DNA from: Acephala macrosclerotiorum
Taxonomy: Eukaryota; Ascomycota; Leotiomycetes; Helotiales; Mollisiaceae
Direction: 5' to 3'
NCBI GenBank assembly: GCA_014904845.1
Contig: MU119237.1
Coordinates: forward strand, 124,001-188,000
DNA: 64,000 nt
Positions 1-11,900 of this stretch are shown piece by piece (positions within the stretch are counted from its first letter, which is position 1; each line of letters starts with the position of its first letter). Under the pieces are notes generated by a model, which was not told the DNA's origin, searched no databases, and saw only the letters and a program-made list of their open reading frames with translations. The position numbers and the translations under genes are program-made.

Positions 1-96
1 TTTTATTACGTATTATAAGTCTCGTAATTTGTTTATCGAGTTTTACTCGTTCAATTTATTTTATAGTTTTTATTAGTTTTTATATAATTCGTAATA
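1..96 (-). repeat. Start of the downstream LTR of the same element, RIP-mutated, partial
   Basis: This aligns without gaps to 5397-5492. By hand count there are 33 differences in 96 positions, and all are C-to-T or G-to-A in this copy. It continues to the left of the window. It is followed by a T12 run at 97-108, the polypurine tract on the minus strand. Confidence 0.85.
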
Positions 97-2096
97 TTTT
101 TTTTTTTTAATCTAATATCGTTTCGACGTTTATTTTTATTAAAATTGAAAAATGAAATTTAATTCTTTTTTCAATATTTATAATACTTTTAATTGTTTAT
201 ACAAAATACAAAAAAAATTAATATTTATTTTACGTATAAAAAAAATTAATCAATTTACAACGTTTTATTTTTATTATTATAAACAATTCTATTGATATTT
301 TTTAAATAAAAACGAATTTTTTTATTATTTCGAATATATTTATATTAAACGTTCGTATAATTTTTTAAGTTTTTACGAATTTATTATACGTAAAACTATT
401 TGTCGATTCTTTTATCGTTTACGTAAAATTTTTATAAATTTTATTTTTAAATTTATTTAATTAAATTTTTTCATTTTTTAATTTTTTATTTTCGAATTCG
501 ATTTTCTCGTATTTATTAATTTTAATTTTTCGTTTTAAACAATTTTAAATTTTAATAATAAAATACTATTAATTTTTTTAAACAATTAAAATTCTTTTTT
601 AATTTTTAAATATTTTTCGATTATAAATATTTTTTCTATTTAATTAAATACTTAATTTTATTTTTAACGAATTAATAATTTAATATTTTTTTTACGTTGT
701 ATTTTTTATTTGAATTTAAAAAGTTTATTTTTATTATTAAAATCTACAATATTTTTAATAGTATTATTTCGAGTAAAAATATATAAAATATCGAATATAT
801 ATTTATATTATTAAATAATTCGAATTCGTAATTAATTAATTAATTATTTTAAAAATAATAATTTTACTATAAAATTTTACGTAATAAATTTTTAAGTATT
901 TAAAAATATATATAGCGCTTTCAATTATTCGTACGATATTTATCGCGAGATTTTATTTCGTATATAAATATTATAAACGTTTATTATTTTCGTGATTTTT
1001 TTTAAAATTTAAAAATATAAAAATCTTTTAATATTTTATTTATTATTTTTACAATTTCTTAATATTTATAAATTAATAATTCGTATTATTTTTTTATAAA
1101 TTCTATTTATATTTTTATTAAATTATAAAATCTTTCTATTTATTGTAAACGATTTTAATATTTCAATTAAAAATATTTTTATAAAAATGTTTTTATTATA
1201 ATATTTTTTAATAAATTTTTTTAGTATTTTATTTATTACTCTCGAAATTATTATTATAATCGTTTTATTAAATACAAATTTATTATCGTATTTTTTTAAT
1301 ATTACTTTCAATATAAATTATTATTTTTAATTATATTTTATTTTTTTATTTAATATATTCATTTTTTTATTTTTTATTTTTTTAATATAAAAAATTTTAA
1401 AATTAAATATTATTAATATTTTTATTTATCGTATTTATTATCGATTAAATTTTTTCGTCGTTATAAAAAATATTAAATTTTTATAATTTATTAATATTTT
1501 TATTTAATATTTCGATTTTTTTAAATAAATTTTTTAAATTTTAAATATTTTAATTATCGTAAATAGTTTTTTATCGTATATTTCGTAGTTTAATTCTACT
1601 AATAATAATTTTTTAAAATAATATATTATTAATTATTATTTCGAGTATTTATTTAATTAATTAAATATTATTTTAATAATAAAATTTAACGTATCAATTT
1701 TTATTACGATTTTTTTTTCGAGATCAAATATTAATAAAAACAATACTCGTATAAACGCGTTTTTAAATTAATCGAATATTTATTAATACTTTTAATTCTA
1801 TTTAAACTTTTTTTTTTTTTATTAATTTCGTATAAAATATTATTACTTTTAAATAATTCTTTATAAATCTCTTATAAAAATTCGTAAATTTAAAAAATAA
1901 TTACATTTTTTTAACGTTTATAAATTTTTTTTATTCGAATATTAATAATACTTTTTTAAAATCTATAAATATTTTTTAAATAAAAATTATATATTCAAAA
2001 AATATAATTTATTTTTTATAAAAATAATACTTTTTTAATTTCAATTTTAATTCTACGATTTTTAATATTTTTAATATATTATTTTTTATTTTTTAA

Positions 2097-2120
2097 ATAT
2101 ATTAAAATATCGTTTAAATA
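2097..2120 (-). other. Reverse transcriptase catalytic motif relic (YLNDILIY)
   Basis: The minus-strand reading YLNDILIY corresponds to the Ty3/gypsy RT motif YLDDILIY. The first catalytic Asp codon has become AAC (Asn), a single G-to-A transition. The codons that follow read LKNKK-stop-YIKNI, which fits a typical S-E-N-E-E-Q/H-H-I-E-N-I type sequence after transitions. The enzyme would be dead. The flanking frames are too mutated to place domain limits. Confidence 0.75.
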
Positions 2121-3488
2121 AACAATATATATTTTATTTAAATATAATCAAAAAATATTATTTATTAATCTTTAAAAAATCGTTAATATATTTATTAATT
2201 TTTTTCATATAATTAAATATTTATAATATTTATATAATATTTTAAACGCTATTTTTTATTTTTTATTTTTTTTTCATTTTAATAAAATAATATTTTTTTT
2301 AAATTAAATTATATAAATACTTTAATTCTTTATAATTTATTTTACAAATTGTTTATTACTAATAATATATATTTATTTTTAATTATTAAATCGTTAAATT
2401 TTTTAAAATCGATATATATTTTCTTTATATTATTTATTTTAAACGCAAATAATATTAAATTTTTCGTTAAAAAACTCGATTTTTTAATATATTCTTTTTT
2501 TAAATTCTTATTAATATATTTTTTAAACGTTTTTAAATCGTTTTTTAAAGTTTAATACAAAAATAAAAACAATAATTTCAATTTTTTTTTCAATAATATT
2601 TCGTAATTTTATTTCTAATATTTAAATAAAAATTTTATTTTTAATTTGTTTTTAAACAAATTTTTATAATTATAATATTCTTTTAATACTCGTTTTAAAA
2701 ATAAATTTTAAAATACTTAGTATTTTTACTTATTTAAAAAAGTAATATAAATTTTTTTTAATTTGTTTTTATAGTATTTTCTTTCGATATTTTATATATT
2801 ATATATTTATTAAATTTAATTAATTTTCGAATTTAATCAATAATTAAATTATAACGTTTTATTCAAAGTATTTTTAATATAATAAAATAAAATATACTAA
2901 TAATATTAAATTATATTATCTCGATATATTTTTTATATATTACTATTTTTTATTTATTAATTTTTATATTAATTTTATTTATTTCTAATAAATTTCTATT
3001 TATTATTAAAATTTCATATTTAAAATCTTTAATTTAAATATTAATTTAATATTTCAATATTTTTTTTTTAAATATAAATTTTTTTATTATTTTTAAATTA
3101 ATTATTATTTTAATATAATTTATTTTTATTTATATTATATAAAAAAATTATTTAATATTTATCGTAATATATAATTCTTTATATTATTTTTTAAAAACTA
3201 CGTATTTTCAAATTTTATAAATTTAATTAATACGTACTAGTTTATACATTTGTTTTATTTTTAATAAAAATTATAATATTTTAAAAAATAATTCTTTGTA
3301 AAAATTATTTATTTAAATATTTTATTAAAATTTATACTTTAAAAATTTCGTTTTAATTTTATAGTAATTTCTTTTAATAAATATTAATATTAAAAAAAAA
3401 ATTCTCGTTTTTAAAATATATTATATATAATATTTAAATTTTTTTTTTTATTTAATATTTTAATAATTTTAATATATTACTTTATTTC

Positions 3489-3595
3489 TTCGTTCGATGA
3501 AATATAATCTACGCTAGATATCACAGTTAAATAATCGTAGTTGTCTAACGATTTTAATTGTAATACCTGACGTGAACTATGTTTCATCGAACGAA
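3489..3595. repeat. 107-bp inverted-repeat island inside the mutated retrotransposon
   Basis: Perfect 14-bp terminal inverted repeats (ttcgttcgatgaaa at 3489-3502 and its complement at 3582-3595) bound a segment that contains CA and TG dinucleotides, unlike the surroundings. The inner part is also partly self-complementary, around 3525-3560. It looks like a tiny MITE or foldback element inserted after the host element was mutated, or one too short to be mutated. No clear target duplication was seen. Confidence 0.55.
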
Positions 3596-4287
3596 AAAAT
3601 ATAATTTTTTTTATTTAAGTTTTTTTAACGTTAATATTTTTTTATTATACAATATATTTATATTCGTATATTATTACTATTGAATTTATATTAAATTATT
3701 ATCGTTTTTTTATATTACGTACTATATTTATTCGATTTTTAAATATTTTTTCGATTAATATAATTTTTTTTCAAATAATTTATTATTATTTTAATATTAA
3801 TTATATAATATATCGTTAATTTCTAATATTAAATTCTTCGTATAAATTTTATATTTTTTTCGTATTACTTTTTTATTATTATTATTTATTAAATTAATTT
3901 CGTATTTATTTAACGTTATATTAACGTAATATAAAATTAATTTATTAATTTAATTATTTTTTTTTTTTTTAATTTCAATTTCGAATTTTTTAATTTATTT
4001 TTTTATTTTATTTAATTGTATTATTTATTATTTCTATTTATAATATATATTTAATATAATTCGTTATTATTATTTTTTTTATAATATTAACGTATTTTTT
4101 TTCTTATATAAATTCGCTCGATATTTTAAAAATCTACAAATAAAATAAAAAAAAATTTCGTAATATTATTTTTTTTCATTGAAAAATATTTTTTTTTAAA
4201 AAATTGTATTAATTTCTATAAATTATAATTAATAATTCTTCGATTTTAAATTTTTTTTATTATTTTTTTCTTTTTTAAACTTTAATT

Positions 4288-4500
4288 GTAAGTACAATAT
4301 TAGTTTAGTAGTCACGTGCGGCACTAGGCCAGATCGGGACTAGCGCCGCTTGCGCTAGAGTTGAAATTATATTTTTCAATTTTTTACGTACTTACTAGAT
4401 TTAGAACTAACAATCAATCAACGAATTATTCAATTTATTTATTTATTTCGTTTTTGGTTTATTATTAGTAATAAGTATTCCTGGTAATATCAATATTAAT
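4288..4500. repeat. Less mutated, GC-richer island, possible solo LTR or small element
   Basis: About 4310-4365 is GC-rich, and the whole stretch keeps CA and TG dinucleotides. An 8-bp inverted repeat (gtaagtac at 4288-4295, gtacttac at 4388-4395) may mark ends 108 bp apart. Alternatively the unit runs from TGTAAG at about 4287 to a CA near 4492, like a solo LTR. No convincing target duplication was seen, so its nature is unresolved. Confidence 0.35.
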
Positions 4501-5314
4501 AAATATCGTTTTTTTTTTAAATACTTTTTCGTAAAATCGATTATTTATTTAAATCGTTATATTTATTATATTTTAAAATATTTTCAATTTATTTTTAATC
4601 GAATTTTTAAATCCAATATAAAATTATCGTATAAAAACATTTTCTTTTTAATTAATTTTATTTATAAATTATTAAAACTCGACGATATAAATAAAAACAA
4701 TTTTTTTTTATTTTAAAATTTATAATTTTCATTCGACGATTTATTTTTTATTTATATATTTAAATATTTTCGTAATTTTATTTTTAAATTCGTTAAAAAT
4801 AACAAAAATCTTTATAATCAATAATTCTCATTAAACGATTTTATTATTATCGAAATAATTTTATTACGCAATTTTTATTCAATCGAATATTATTTCTATT
4901 AAATATTTTATATACTAAAAAATTTATTCGTTTTTAAATCGAAATATATTTTTATTAAACTTAAAATAAAATTAATATTATATAAAATAAACGTACAACT
5001 TATTTCAAATTCTATTAAACGATTCGAATACTTTAATTTTGATTTTAATAAAAGTTTTTATATTATATTTTAATAATTTAAATTTAATAATATTTTTAAA
5101 TATTAATAAAATTATTAATATATTTTAAAAATATTTAATTAATATCACAAAAAACAATACTCAAAATATAACAAATCAATTATTAAACGTATTATCGATT
5201 TAAAGTATATAATAAAAATTAAAAAAATTAAACGAAATTATTATTAATTACTAATTAAATTATTAAATTAATTCATTTAAATTAAATACAAAATTTTTAT
5301 CTATTAAAGAAATC

Positions 5315-5492
5315 TATTACTTATATAGAACTTTCGTGCTTACTAGAGTCCTTAACTATAGAATCCTTAATTCACTCAAGGCTTTATGTTCCAGGGCTCT
5401 ATCACGTGCCATAAGCCCCGTGACTTGCTTGCCGAGTCTCACTCGTCCAGCTTATCCCATGGTTCCTGCTAGTCCCCATGTGATTCGTAACA
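5315..5492 (-). repeat. Upstream LTR of the Ty3 element, nearly unmutated
   Basis: On the minus strand this LTR would begin TGTTACGAATC at 5492. It would end near 5315 at TATTAC on the plus strand, which looks like a mutated TGTTAC, the inverse of the other end, giving a length of about 178 bp. A TATATA-like stretch lies at 5320-5326. The end at 5492 is firm because homology with 1-96 stops there. The end at 5315 rests only on the terminal inverted motif and is less certain. Unlike the interior, this copy has normal CA, TG and CC content. Confidence 0.75.
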
Positions 5493-5528
5493 TTAAAATG
5501 CGAAGGTTATAAGAGCGGTGAGCTAAGC

Positions 5529-5560
5529 GAGGTGGCCGACATGGGAGGTGGCCGATATGG
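5529..5560 (+). repeat. Two tandem 16-bp repeats
   Basis: The unit gaggtggccgacatgg occurs twice in a row with one C/T difference, just outside the LTR end. No gene is visible between the LTR end at 5492 and the MITE-like element at 5792. Confidence 0.6.
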
Positions 5561-5791
5561 AGGGAGGGGGCTTTATTGAGATCACATTGTGCGCGACTCT
5601 AGGCCAAACTATGTTCTAGCGTGTACGTAATGCGCGGTAAATCTTGCCTGAAAATTCACCAAAGATCCAGCCCTAAAGCTTGTCGTGTTGTTGTCGGTGA
5701 CTTTGATATTCATATATTCGCTGACCAGTTAACCTTCGGACTCTTTTCACTTTCGTCCTCGTTTCTCCTTACTATCTCGTGGAAAGCATTA

Positions 5792-6297
5792 GGGACGCCC
5801 CGGGACGGCGGGAACACCCCGGGGTGTCCCACTAGGAGAAGGCGATGAGCAAGAAATTCTTGCGACGGTTTACGTCTTCCTTCTTTTATTGATTTAATAA
5901 GGAGATGGCTGCCCGAGAAGAAGTTCCCAGGGCAGAGCTGGCGCTGCGAGTGCTACTGAGGGCAGGGCTTTTGGGGAGAAGTAGGGCTAGGGCATGCTGT
6001 ATGCTGGGTGGGAGTGTAAAATAGGAGGGGGCTTGAGAATATAGAAGAGGGGAAATCAAAGGTGGATTTGTTATGTGACTATGCAGCTCTCTACTCTTTA
6101 GACTCAAATGCATTGCCACTTTTAAGGAAAGCTAGCGTACATATATAGCTACTTATAGAATCAAAATATTTTGCATTTTGATATTAGTTTTGGAGATATT
6201 TATGCTTTTTTTATGTGGTATAATGTAGAAAAGCGCAGTCTCGTGATGGCAGAAATCTGGGTTTGGAACAACCCGGGGTATTCCCGCCGTGCACCCC
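5792..6297. mobile_element. MITE-like element with imperfect GC-rich terminal inverted repeats and TA flanks
   Basis: A GC-rich segment at 5803-5832 recurs inverted at 6266-6293, with 24 of 28 positions matching by hand alignment (shared core acggcgggaa, then accccggg). The outer ends are GGGAC next to TA (5790-5791) on the left and CACCCC next to TA (6298-6299) on the right, which fits a TA target duplication. The left repeat contains a perfect 14-bp palindrome, acaccccggggtgt, centred at 5820/5821. No transposase is encoded; short open stretches inside look non-coding. The outermost few bases of the two ends do not align cleanly, so the borders are approximate. Confidence 0.5.
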
Positions 6298-6874
6298 TAA
6301 AAGGATCGATCTCGTGTTCGTATACAAGCTGTAACGGACCGACTCGTGGAAATCTTTCTCTCGGCAGTTCAACGGCAGATTGTAGATCTGATCCTATGGC
6401 TCGAATTGAGCCTGCACACGCCTGTCGGAAACGACCACTGCCAATGCGACTTCATGTGACAGATTGTGGAGGACGGAATGCATCGAATGAGGGGACGGAG
6501 AATTCAAAATATACAAGCTACTTGCAGCTGAAGGGAGTGCAGGCAGAATGGTCGACTCGAAACATAGCATAGGACCAATCAGAGCACCTCTGTAAGAGAT
6601 CATTATCAGGGAATAAGTGGGAGAGCTTCTACTAGGTTAGATCCCTGAATATGACGACGCCGTGAGAACGGAAGGGTCATCCCAGTCTGAAGATATGCAG
6701 ACTGAGTTGAGTGACATCCCAACCTTAATCGAGCGAGAGCTATGTGGTACGGACATGTTTCCTTTATCTCTTGAGTATCCCTCCTTTTCGTCTTCAATTT
6801 CATTGCAAAGTCCAAACCACCAGCTTATTTAAATATTCCATCGTCAATTTCCTAAAACCTCATCTAAATTCGAA
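6298..6874. other. Upstream region of the P450 gene, no gene seen
   Basis: I see no supported coding sequence here. The last 150 bases are pyrimidine-rich on the plus strand, as is common just before fungal start codons. The open stretches have no family resemblance and are probably chance. Confidence 0.4.
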
Positions 6875-8602
6875 ATGGCTTCTCAGTCAAAATTGGCCTC
6901 TGGTGACCTCATTGGGTTCGCTTTGGGTTCACCCCTACTGCTCAGCGGTGCTACCCTTCTCATCATTATATCGTTCATTCGTTTTCTGCTCAATCGTCCA
7001 AAGAAACTGGATCTGCCTGTTTTTGGAGCTGGTGGCAAGGATCAGAGACAAACTTTAGTGGAAGGAACTCTAAAGGTAAGTACGAAAGTATATTGATATG
7101 CAAGCCATCTTACTAATATCAGACTAGTGCCCAGATAGCCCCTACATAATCCCAACGGCGCCTGCCTTAGTTATCCTCCCGATATCTGTCATCGATGAAG
7201 TCCGAAATCTACCAGAAAACAAAGCCTCGTTCATAAAGGATATTCGACGCTCCTTTTCGTCAAAGCACACTGGAATCGGAAAGGAGACTGGGCCAGAGCT
7301 GATACAGGCAGTCAAGATCGATCTCACGAGGCACATCGCCAGCACACTCGATGATCTGCAAGACGAGATCAGATATGGATTTTATAAGGAACTCGGATCA
7401 TGCAAAGACTGGACACCAATACCACTTTACCACAAGATCACACGCATCGTTGCACTGCTGAGTGGGCGTGTCTTCGTCGGCCGGCCCCTCAGCCGCGAAG
7501 AGGAATGGATCCAGGCTACAGTGGCATACACATTCTTCTGCATGCAAGCCAGAAATGCTATCAACGCTTACCCAGAATACCTTCGAGGCATTGTCGCTCC
7601 TTTCGTCGAGGAAGTGAAGAGCCTGAAGCACTTCAGGAAGCGGGGAAGTGATCTCATGAAACCCATTCTTGATGCACAAGGAGTCAAAGAGAGGAATGAG
7701 AAACTTGTCAGCGGTGACAACATTGATGAGCAAGGAACCATGATCTCTTGGATCCTAAAGCACATCAACGAGAATGAACGCTATGATCCTGTGAAGCTAG
7801 CAAACAATCAGATGGGTCTCTCAATGGCAGCTATTCACACGACGTCCATGGCCACCACCGCAGCTATTTACGATCTTGCTGCGCACCCAGAATACATTCA
7901 ACCACTGCGCGATGAAATTCAGCAAGTGATCGATGAGGACGGACAAGACGTTGACGGCGATGGTGTGATGAACCTCAAGAAATCAAGCATGCCGAGGCTC
8001 TGGAAGCTGGACAGCTTCTTGAAGGAAAGCCAACGTTTTACCCCTCCGGTGCTGGGTAAGTTCCGCTCCCATTGCCCCAACGTAACTGAGTACATACACT
8101 GACCAGAATCCCAGCTGCCAACGTCCGCATCGCAACCGCACCCCTCACCCTTTCAACAGGCCACACCCTCCCGACCGGAACCCGCTTTGGCTTCTCAGCG
8201 TGGGCAATCCATAATTCTCCCTCCACCTCCCAATTTGCGCCTGTTCCCGCCACGGCCTCAACACCTGCCCACATCCCCGCTCCGCCCTCGACCTTTGACG
8301 GGTTCCGCTACTACAAACTCCGACAAATTCCCGGCAATGAGAATAAGCATCAATTCGTCACCACCTCCCCAGAATCCTTGAACTTCGGGCATGGAAACCA
8401 TGCTTGTCCTGGGAGATTCTTTGCGAGTAATCAGATTAAGGTTGTGTTGATTGAATTGTTGAGGAATTGGGAGTTTAGATTTAAGGGTGATGTTGGGGGG
8501 AAGGGGGGTGTTGGGTTGAGGCCGGAGAATTGTTTTAGGGATATGACTTGTACGCCAAATACCATGGCAGAGATGGAGTTTAGGAGGAGGAAATTGACCT
8601 AG
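6875..8602 (+). CDS. Cytochrome P450 monooxygenase
   Basis: Three exons fit the phase: 6875-7075, 7128-8055 and 8115-8602, giving 538 residues, normal for a microsomal fungal P450. The first exon encodes an N-terminal membrane anchor (about residues 20-40). P450 hallmarks are present in order: the I-helix AIHTTS, the K-helix ExxR in FLKESQR, FDGFRY, and the haem loop FGHGNHACPGRFF with the axial Cys near residue 474. AIHTT and FDGFRYYKLR resemble the fungal secondary-metabolism P450 group that includes ent-kaurene oxidases; this is a resemblance from memory, not a search. Intron 1 uses GTAAGT and the acceptor at 7126-7127; the earlier AG at 7121-7122 would cause a stop. The gene is flanked by transposons and has no obvious biosynthetic partners. 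It looks intact. Confidence 0.9.
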
Positions 8603-8894
8603 AGGGGCGAGTCTGAATTGTCCAGCCCAGCCATGCCTGGTCGTTCCCAGACTCGACTGGTGGTGCGAGAATCTCGACCAATCAAAGCCGAAGTTAGAGG
8701 AAGGTGGCCCAGAAATTCCAACCCACGCTGGAACATTGAAACCTGTAAAGGCTGTTGGAAATTTTTTGGGCTGCGTCGATTTGGGTTACTTGCTTATTGC
8801 ATGAAATTATCATTGTCCCTTGCTTGTCATAACACGCTTTCCCTACGGTATCACTCGTGGCCTCAACCTCCCAACCTGATTCTCCCAAGTGGTG
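8603..8894. other. Short spacer between the P450 gene and the hAT element, no gene seen
   Basis: No coding sequence is supported. The stretch ends at the left copy of the hAT target duplication (8895-8902). Confidence 0.4.
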
Positions 8895-8902
8895 AGGTAG
8901 GG

Positions 8903-11900
8903 CAGTGTTCTCGATGGGTGGGTAAATTAATAAGCACGCCTAGGCTTACCTAGCCTATTACTCAATCTAGCCTGATCTTTTAAGGATTATCTCGACCCGA
9001 GTAGGTATAGGCTTGACCTCGTTCAAGCCTAACCCAACCCATAAAGCCTACCAAGACTTTTGGTAGTTTATGATAGAAATAGTACCCTTAGATCAAAAGG
9101 TCCATTCAGACTTAGTAGCACTATTTGTTGACCTGGAAACCCATTAAAGCTTGGACTTTTACTCACATTTCAAGCTTTGAACCTTCTCTTTTTATTTCTT
9201 ATCATTCTAGTCAATATATCGGATTCAGGGCTGTCTAAACCTCCAAAGAGTCGCTAAACGTTTTTTGCTTCCCTTTTTGATGTCGGAATCGAATCAACGA
9301 TTATAACCAACGATTCAAAAAAAATACAATCTGTTTATCGATCTTCGAGCAACTCTCAAATACTCTAACTACTTTTTACCAATCGTTCACAGCGTATTGT
9401 AACCAAGAAAAGGTCAACTACTCAAGATCGACTCTCCGTTTCAACTATAAGTGCAATTCTCTTTGCAGTACTCGATTAATGTGCTATAGTATTCTAACTC
9501 TCAAGCATCACTTAATTTCCACCGATTCGAATCTTTTCCTTTTCCTATCTCAATTTCGAGTACTACAATCGATATAAACGTTACACAAAGTACTTTTGCA
9601 TCTACAAAACCAAGGAGAAGACATATTAGGCCAATCACATCAAGATCTCTATCAATAGCCTTTGCAGAAAGTGCTACTAGTAATGCACAAGATTTACTGT
9701 AAGACAATCAAAGTAATCAATCAAAGAAAATTATCGATAGCACTTTTGCAGAGTCTACTACAAGGATCTCTCTCAAGAAAACTCGAGCTATTCGTAGCTT
9801 TATATGGAAATATAGCAAGAAGATTATACTTGAAAATGGCAAAAAGTACTGGCTCTGTACTATATGTTTCATTCTCTGCCTCTAATAATATGAGCCAAAG
9901 CTAATATCTTTAAATAACGCCGATAGCAAAATACTTATTATATACAACGCTAACTATAATTCTACGAATACTCGAAAACATTTTAAATCAGATCATAAAT
10001 TGATTAATAGATATAATAATTTAGACTTAGAGAAGTCTGAAAAAGGCTCTATTTATTCACAGATTATTTATAGCAAATCTCAATTTAGTATTAAAATCTT
10101 TCGATAGAAATTCTTGCGTTGTATTACTATTTTATATTTGCTTTTTGCTATTGTAAAGCATAATAAATTCAAAGATTTACTATTATATTCTTTACTCTAT
10201 CTTCGAAACAACAATACTTTGCCTAAGTTCGAAACTACTATCAAATTGTAAATAGTAGAACAATTCTTATTATAGTAAGTTTTTATTATTGCTTTTATGC
10301 AAAGATTACGTTCAATAATTTATATATTTTTTGATTTGTAGATTTCATTTAATTATTATTACATGTTAAGAGTTATTGCTTATTTCATTAATAAATAGTA
10401 GATCAATAGAACAATTCTTTTTTCTTTGCGACTACTCAAAAGCATTTACTCTAGTCTCAATATCGGGAATATTTTTATTAAAGTCTTAAAAACTTATTTT
10501 CTTTTTAAGTTCTTAGATTTCTGTGTTATCGATAATACTAGTAACAACGATATTTCAATAGTTACTATTGAAATTTGACTTTTTACTATAAGTATCAAAT
10601 GAATAATAGAATACTACCGTTTAAAATGTTTTAATTATATTATTAATTTTATTTTAATTGCATTCACGAAAAATAAACCTATTAAAATAGTAAGACCTCG
10701 AAAAGTAAAAAAAATAATTAGTCTATTAAAAATAAAAAAACCAAAAAAAAAGTATTCTATCGATTATATTATTAAACTTTATAAGATTATAAAGTTTATT
10801 ACAGTATTAAAGCAACGGTAAAACGATTTTTTAAGCGAGAGTACTAAATTGAATATAGACTTGTTTCGATTTGTTAAAAATAATAATACTCGATAGTTTT
10901 CTATTTACTTGATACTTGTAAAAACTGTAGTCTTAAAAGATTCTATTGATTTATATATTTCAAGGAATATAGTTTCAAAGTACTTTAAAGAAAAGAATTT
11001 GTTTGAATGAATTATGACATTAAATGATTGACTCTACTGTAATAAGATTATTGCTTTTATAAAGCCTATGTATTTTCTACTCAAAGAACTAGAGTTTAAG
11101 AATACTAAAAGTTCGTTTAATTTTTTAATTACTTATTACAAGAATAGTTTGTTTTAAGAGTTAATCGATATTTTTTAGTATTAAAAAAATATGTCTATAA
11201 AATATTGTCGGCTTATAATATTCTTTAAGCGCATTTTATAGAACGCTTAAAACAATTCGAATCTTATTATAAAATAGATAATAAGAGTCTTTTTTATCGT
11301 TTACAACAGAAATCTATATTGAAAATCAATACTATAAATGTTCAAAGGAAGTTTAATAAATATCGAGTGCTTTTAGTCTCTTCAGTTTATTTTATAGTAT
11401 TAATACTTTTACCGTAGATCAAATAGATCTACTTGGAGTCTACTAGTACTGAGGTATAGTTAGAAAAATACAAGAAGTTTGTACAAACTTTTTATAATGA
11501 GAATTACGCCAATTTGAATATTAAAGAATTTGTCATTGAAATTCAAGCTCTAACATTTTTTAATGTTTTTGCAGTAAGTGCTCTTTATTCACGTGATATC
11601 ACTTGCTAATATCTCTAGAGTAAGAAAGACACTCTACTTTCAAAGCATATAAAGAGTTATAAGAAGTCTTAATTTCGGTTTTTGCAAAATAAGTACACAA
11701 GATATTATTTTTTAGATTTAGTTTAAGAGCATTAAACTAGATATTTGAATTGGTAGTGTTTTTATGAGATTGAATTCCCACGTTTAGTTAAAATGGCCAG
11801 AGATATTTTTTTTATTTCTAGTATATCAATTGAAATAAAGCGTTTGTTTTCAAGTATAAAGTATATACTAGGCTTTACTAGAAGTAATTTATTTTTTGAT

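Larger units (their letters stand above)
1..5492 (-). mobile_element. Ty3/gypsy-type LTR retrotransposon, heavily RIP-mutated, left end cut by the window
   Basis: The two ends are direct repeats: 1-96 aligns base for base with 5397-5492, so these are the LTRs. The interior is extremely AT-rich, has almost no open reading frames, and keeps mainly those cytosines that are followed by G. On the minus strand, 2097-2120 reads YLNDILIY, matching the Ty3/gypsy reverse transcriptase core YLDDILIY with D changed to N by one G-to-A; the codons after it continue like the usual RT sequence with transitions. A run of 12 A (minus strand, 97-108) lies directly before the LTR start at 96, where a polypurine tract belongs, which supports minus-strand orientation. 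Gag, protease and integrase cannot be read. The target-site duplication cannot be tested because the other LTR runs off the window. Two less mutated islands (3489-3595 and about 4288-4500) interrupt it. Confidence 0.85.

Noticed and set aside
2349..2555. Open frame of 68 codons in the AT-rich retrotransposon
   Set aside because: Composition is only Phe, Leu, Ile, Asn and Lys, as expected from random AT-rich DNA; it lies on the strand opposite to the element.
1..5492. A centromere or mitochondrial DNA insert as explanation of the AT-rich block
   Set aside because: The direct LTR pair, the RT motif and the one-directional transitions explain it as a mutated retrotransposon. A centromeric location is not excluded but has no positive evidence.
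5621..6119. Two open stretches beyond the LTR (plus and minus)
   Set aside because: They largely fall within or next to the MITE-like element, lack any domain, and have no coherent composition.
6171..6572. 133-codon plus-strand frame
   Set aside because: It runs across the end of the MITE-like element and has no family resemblance.
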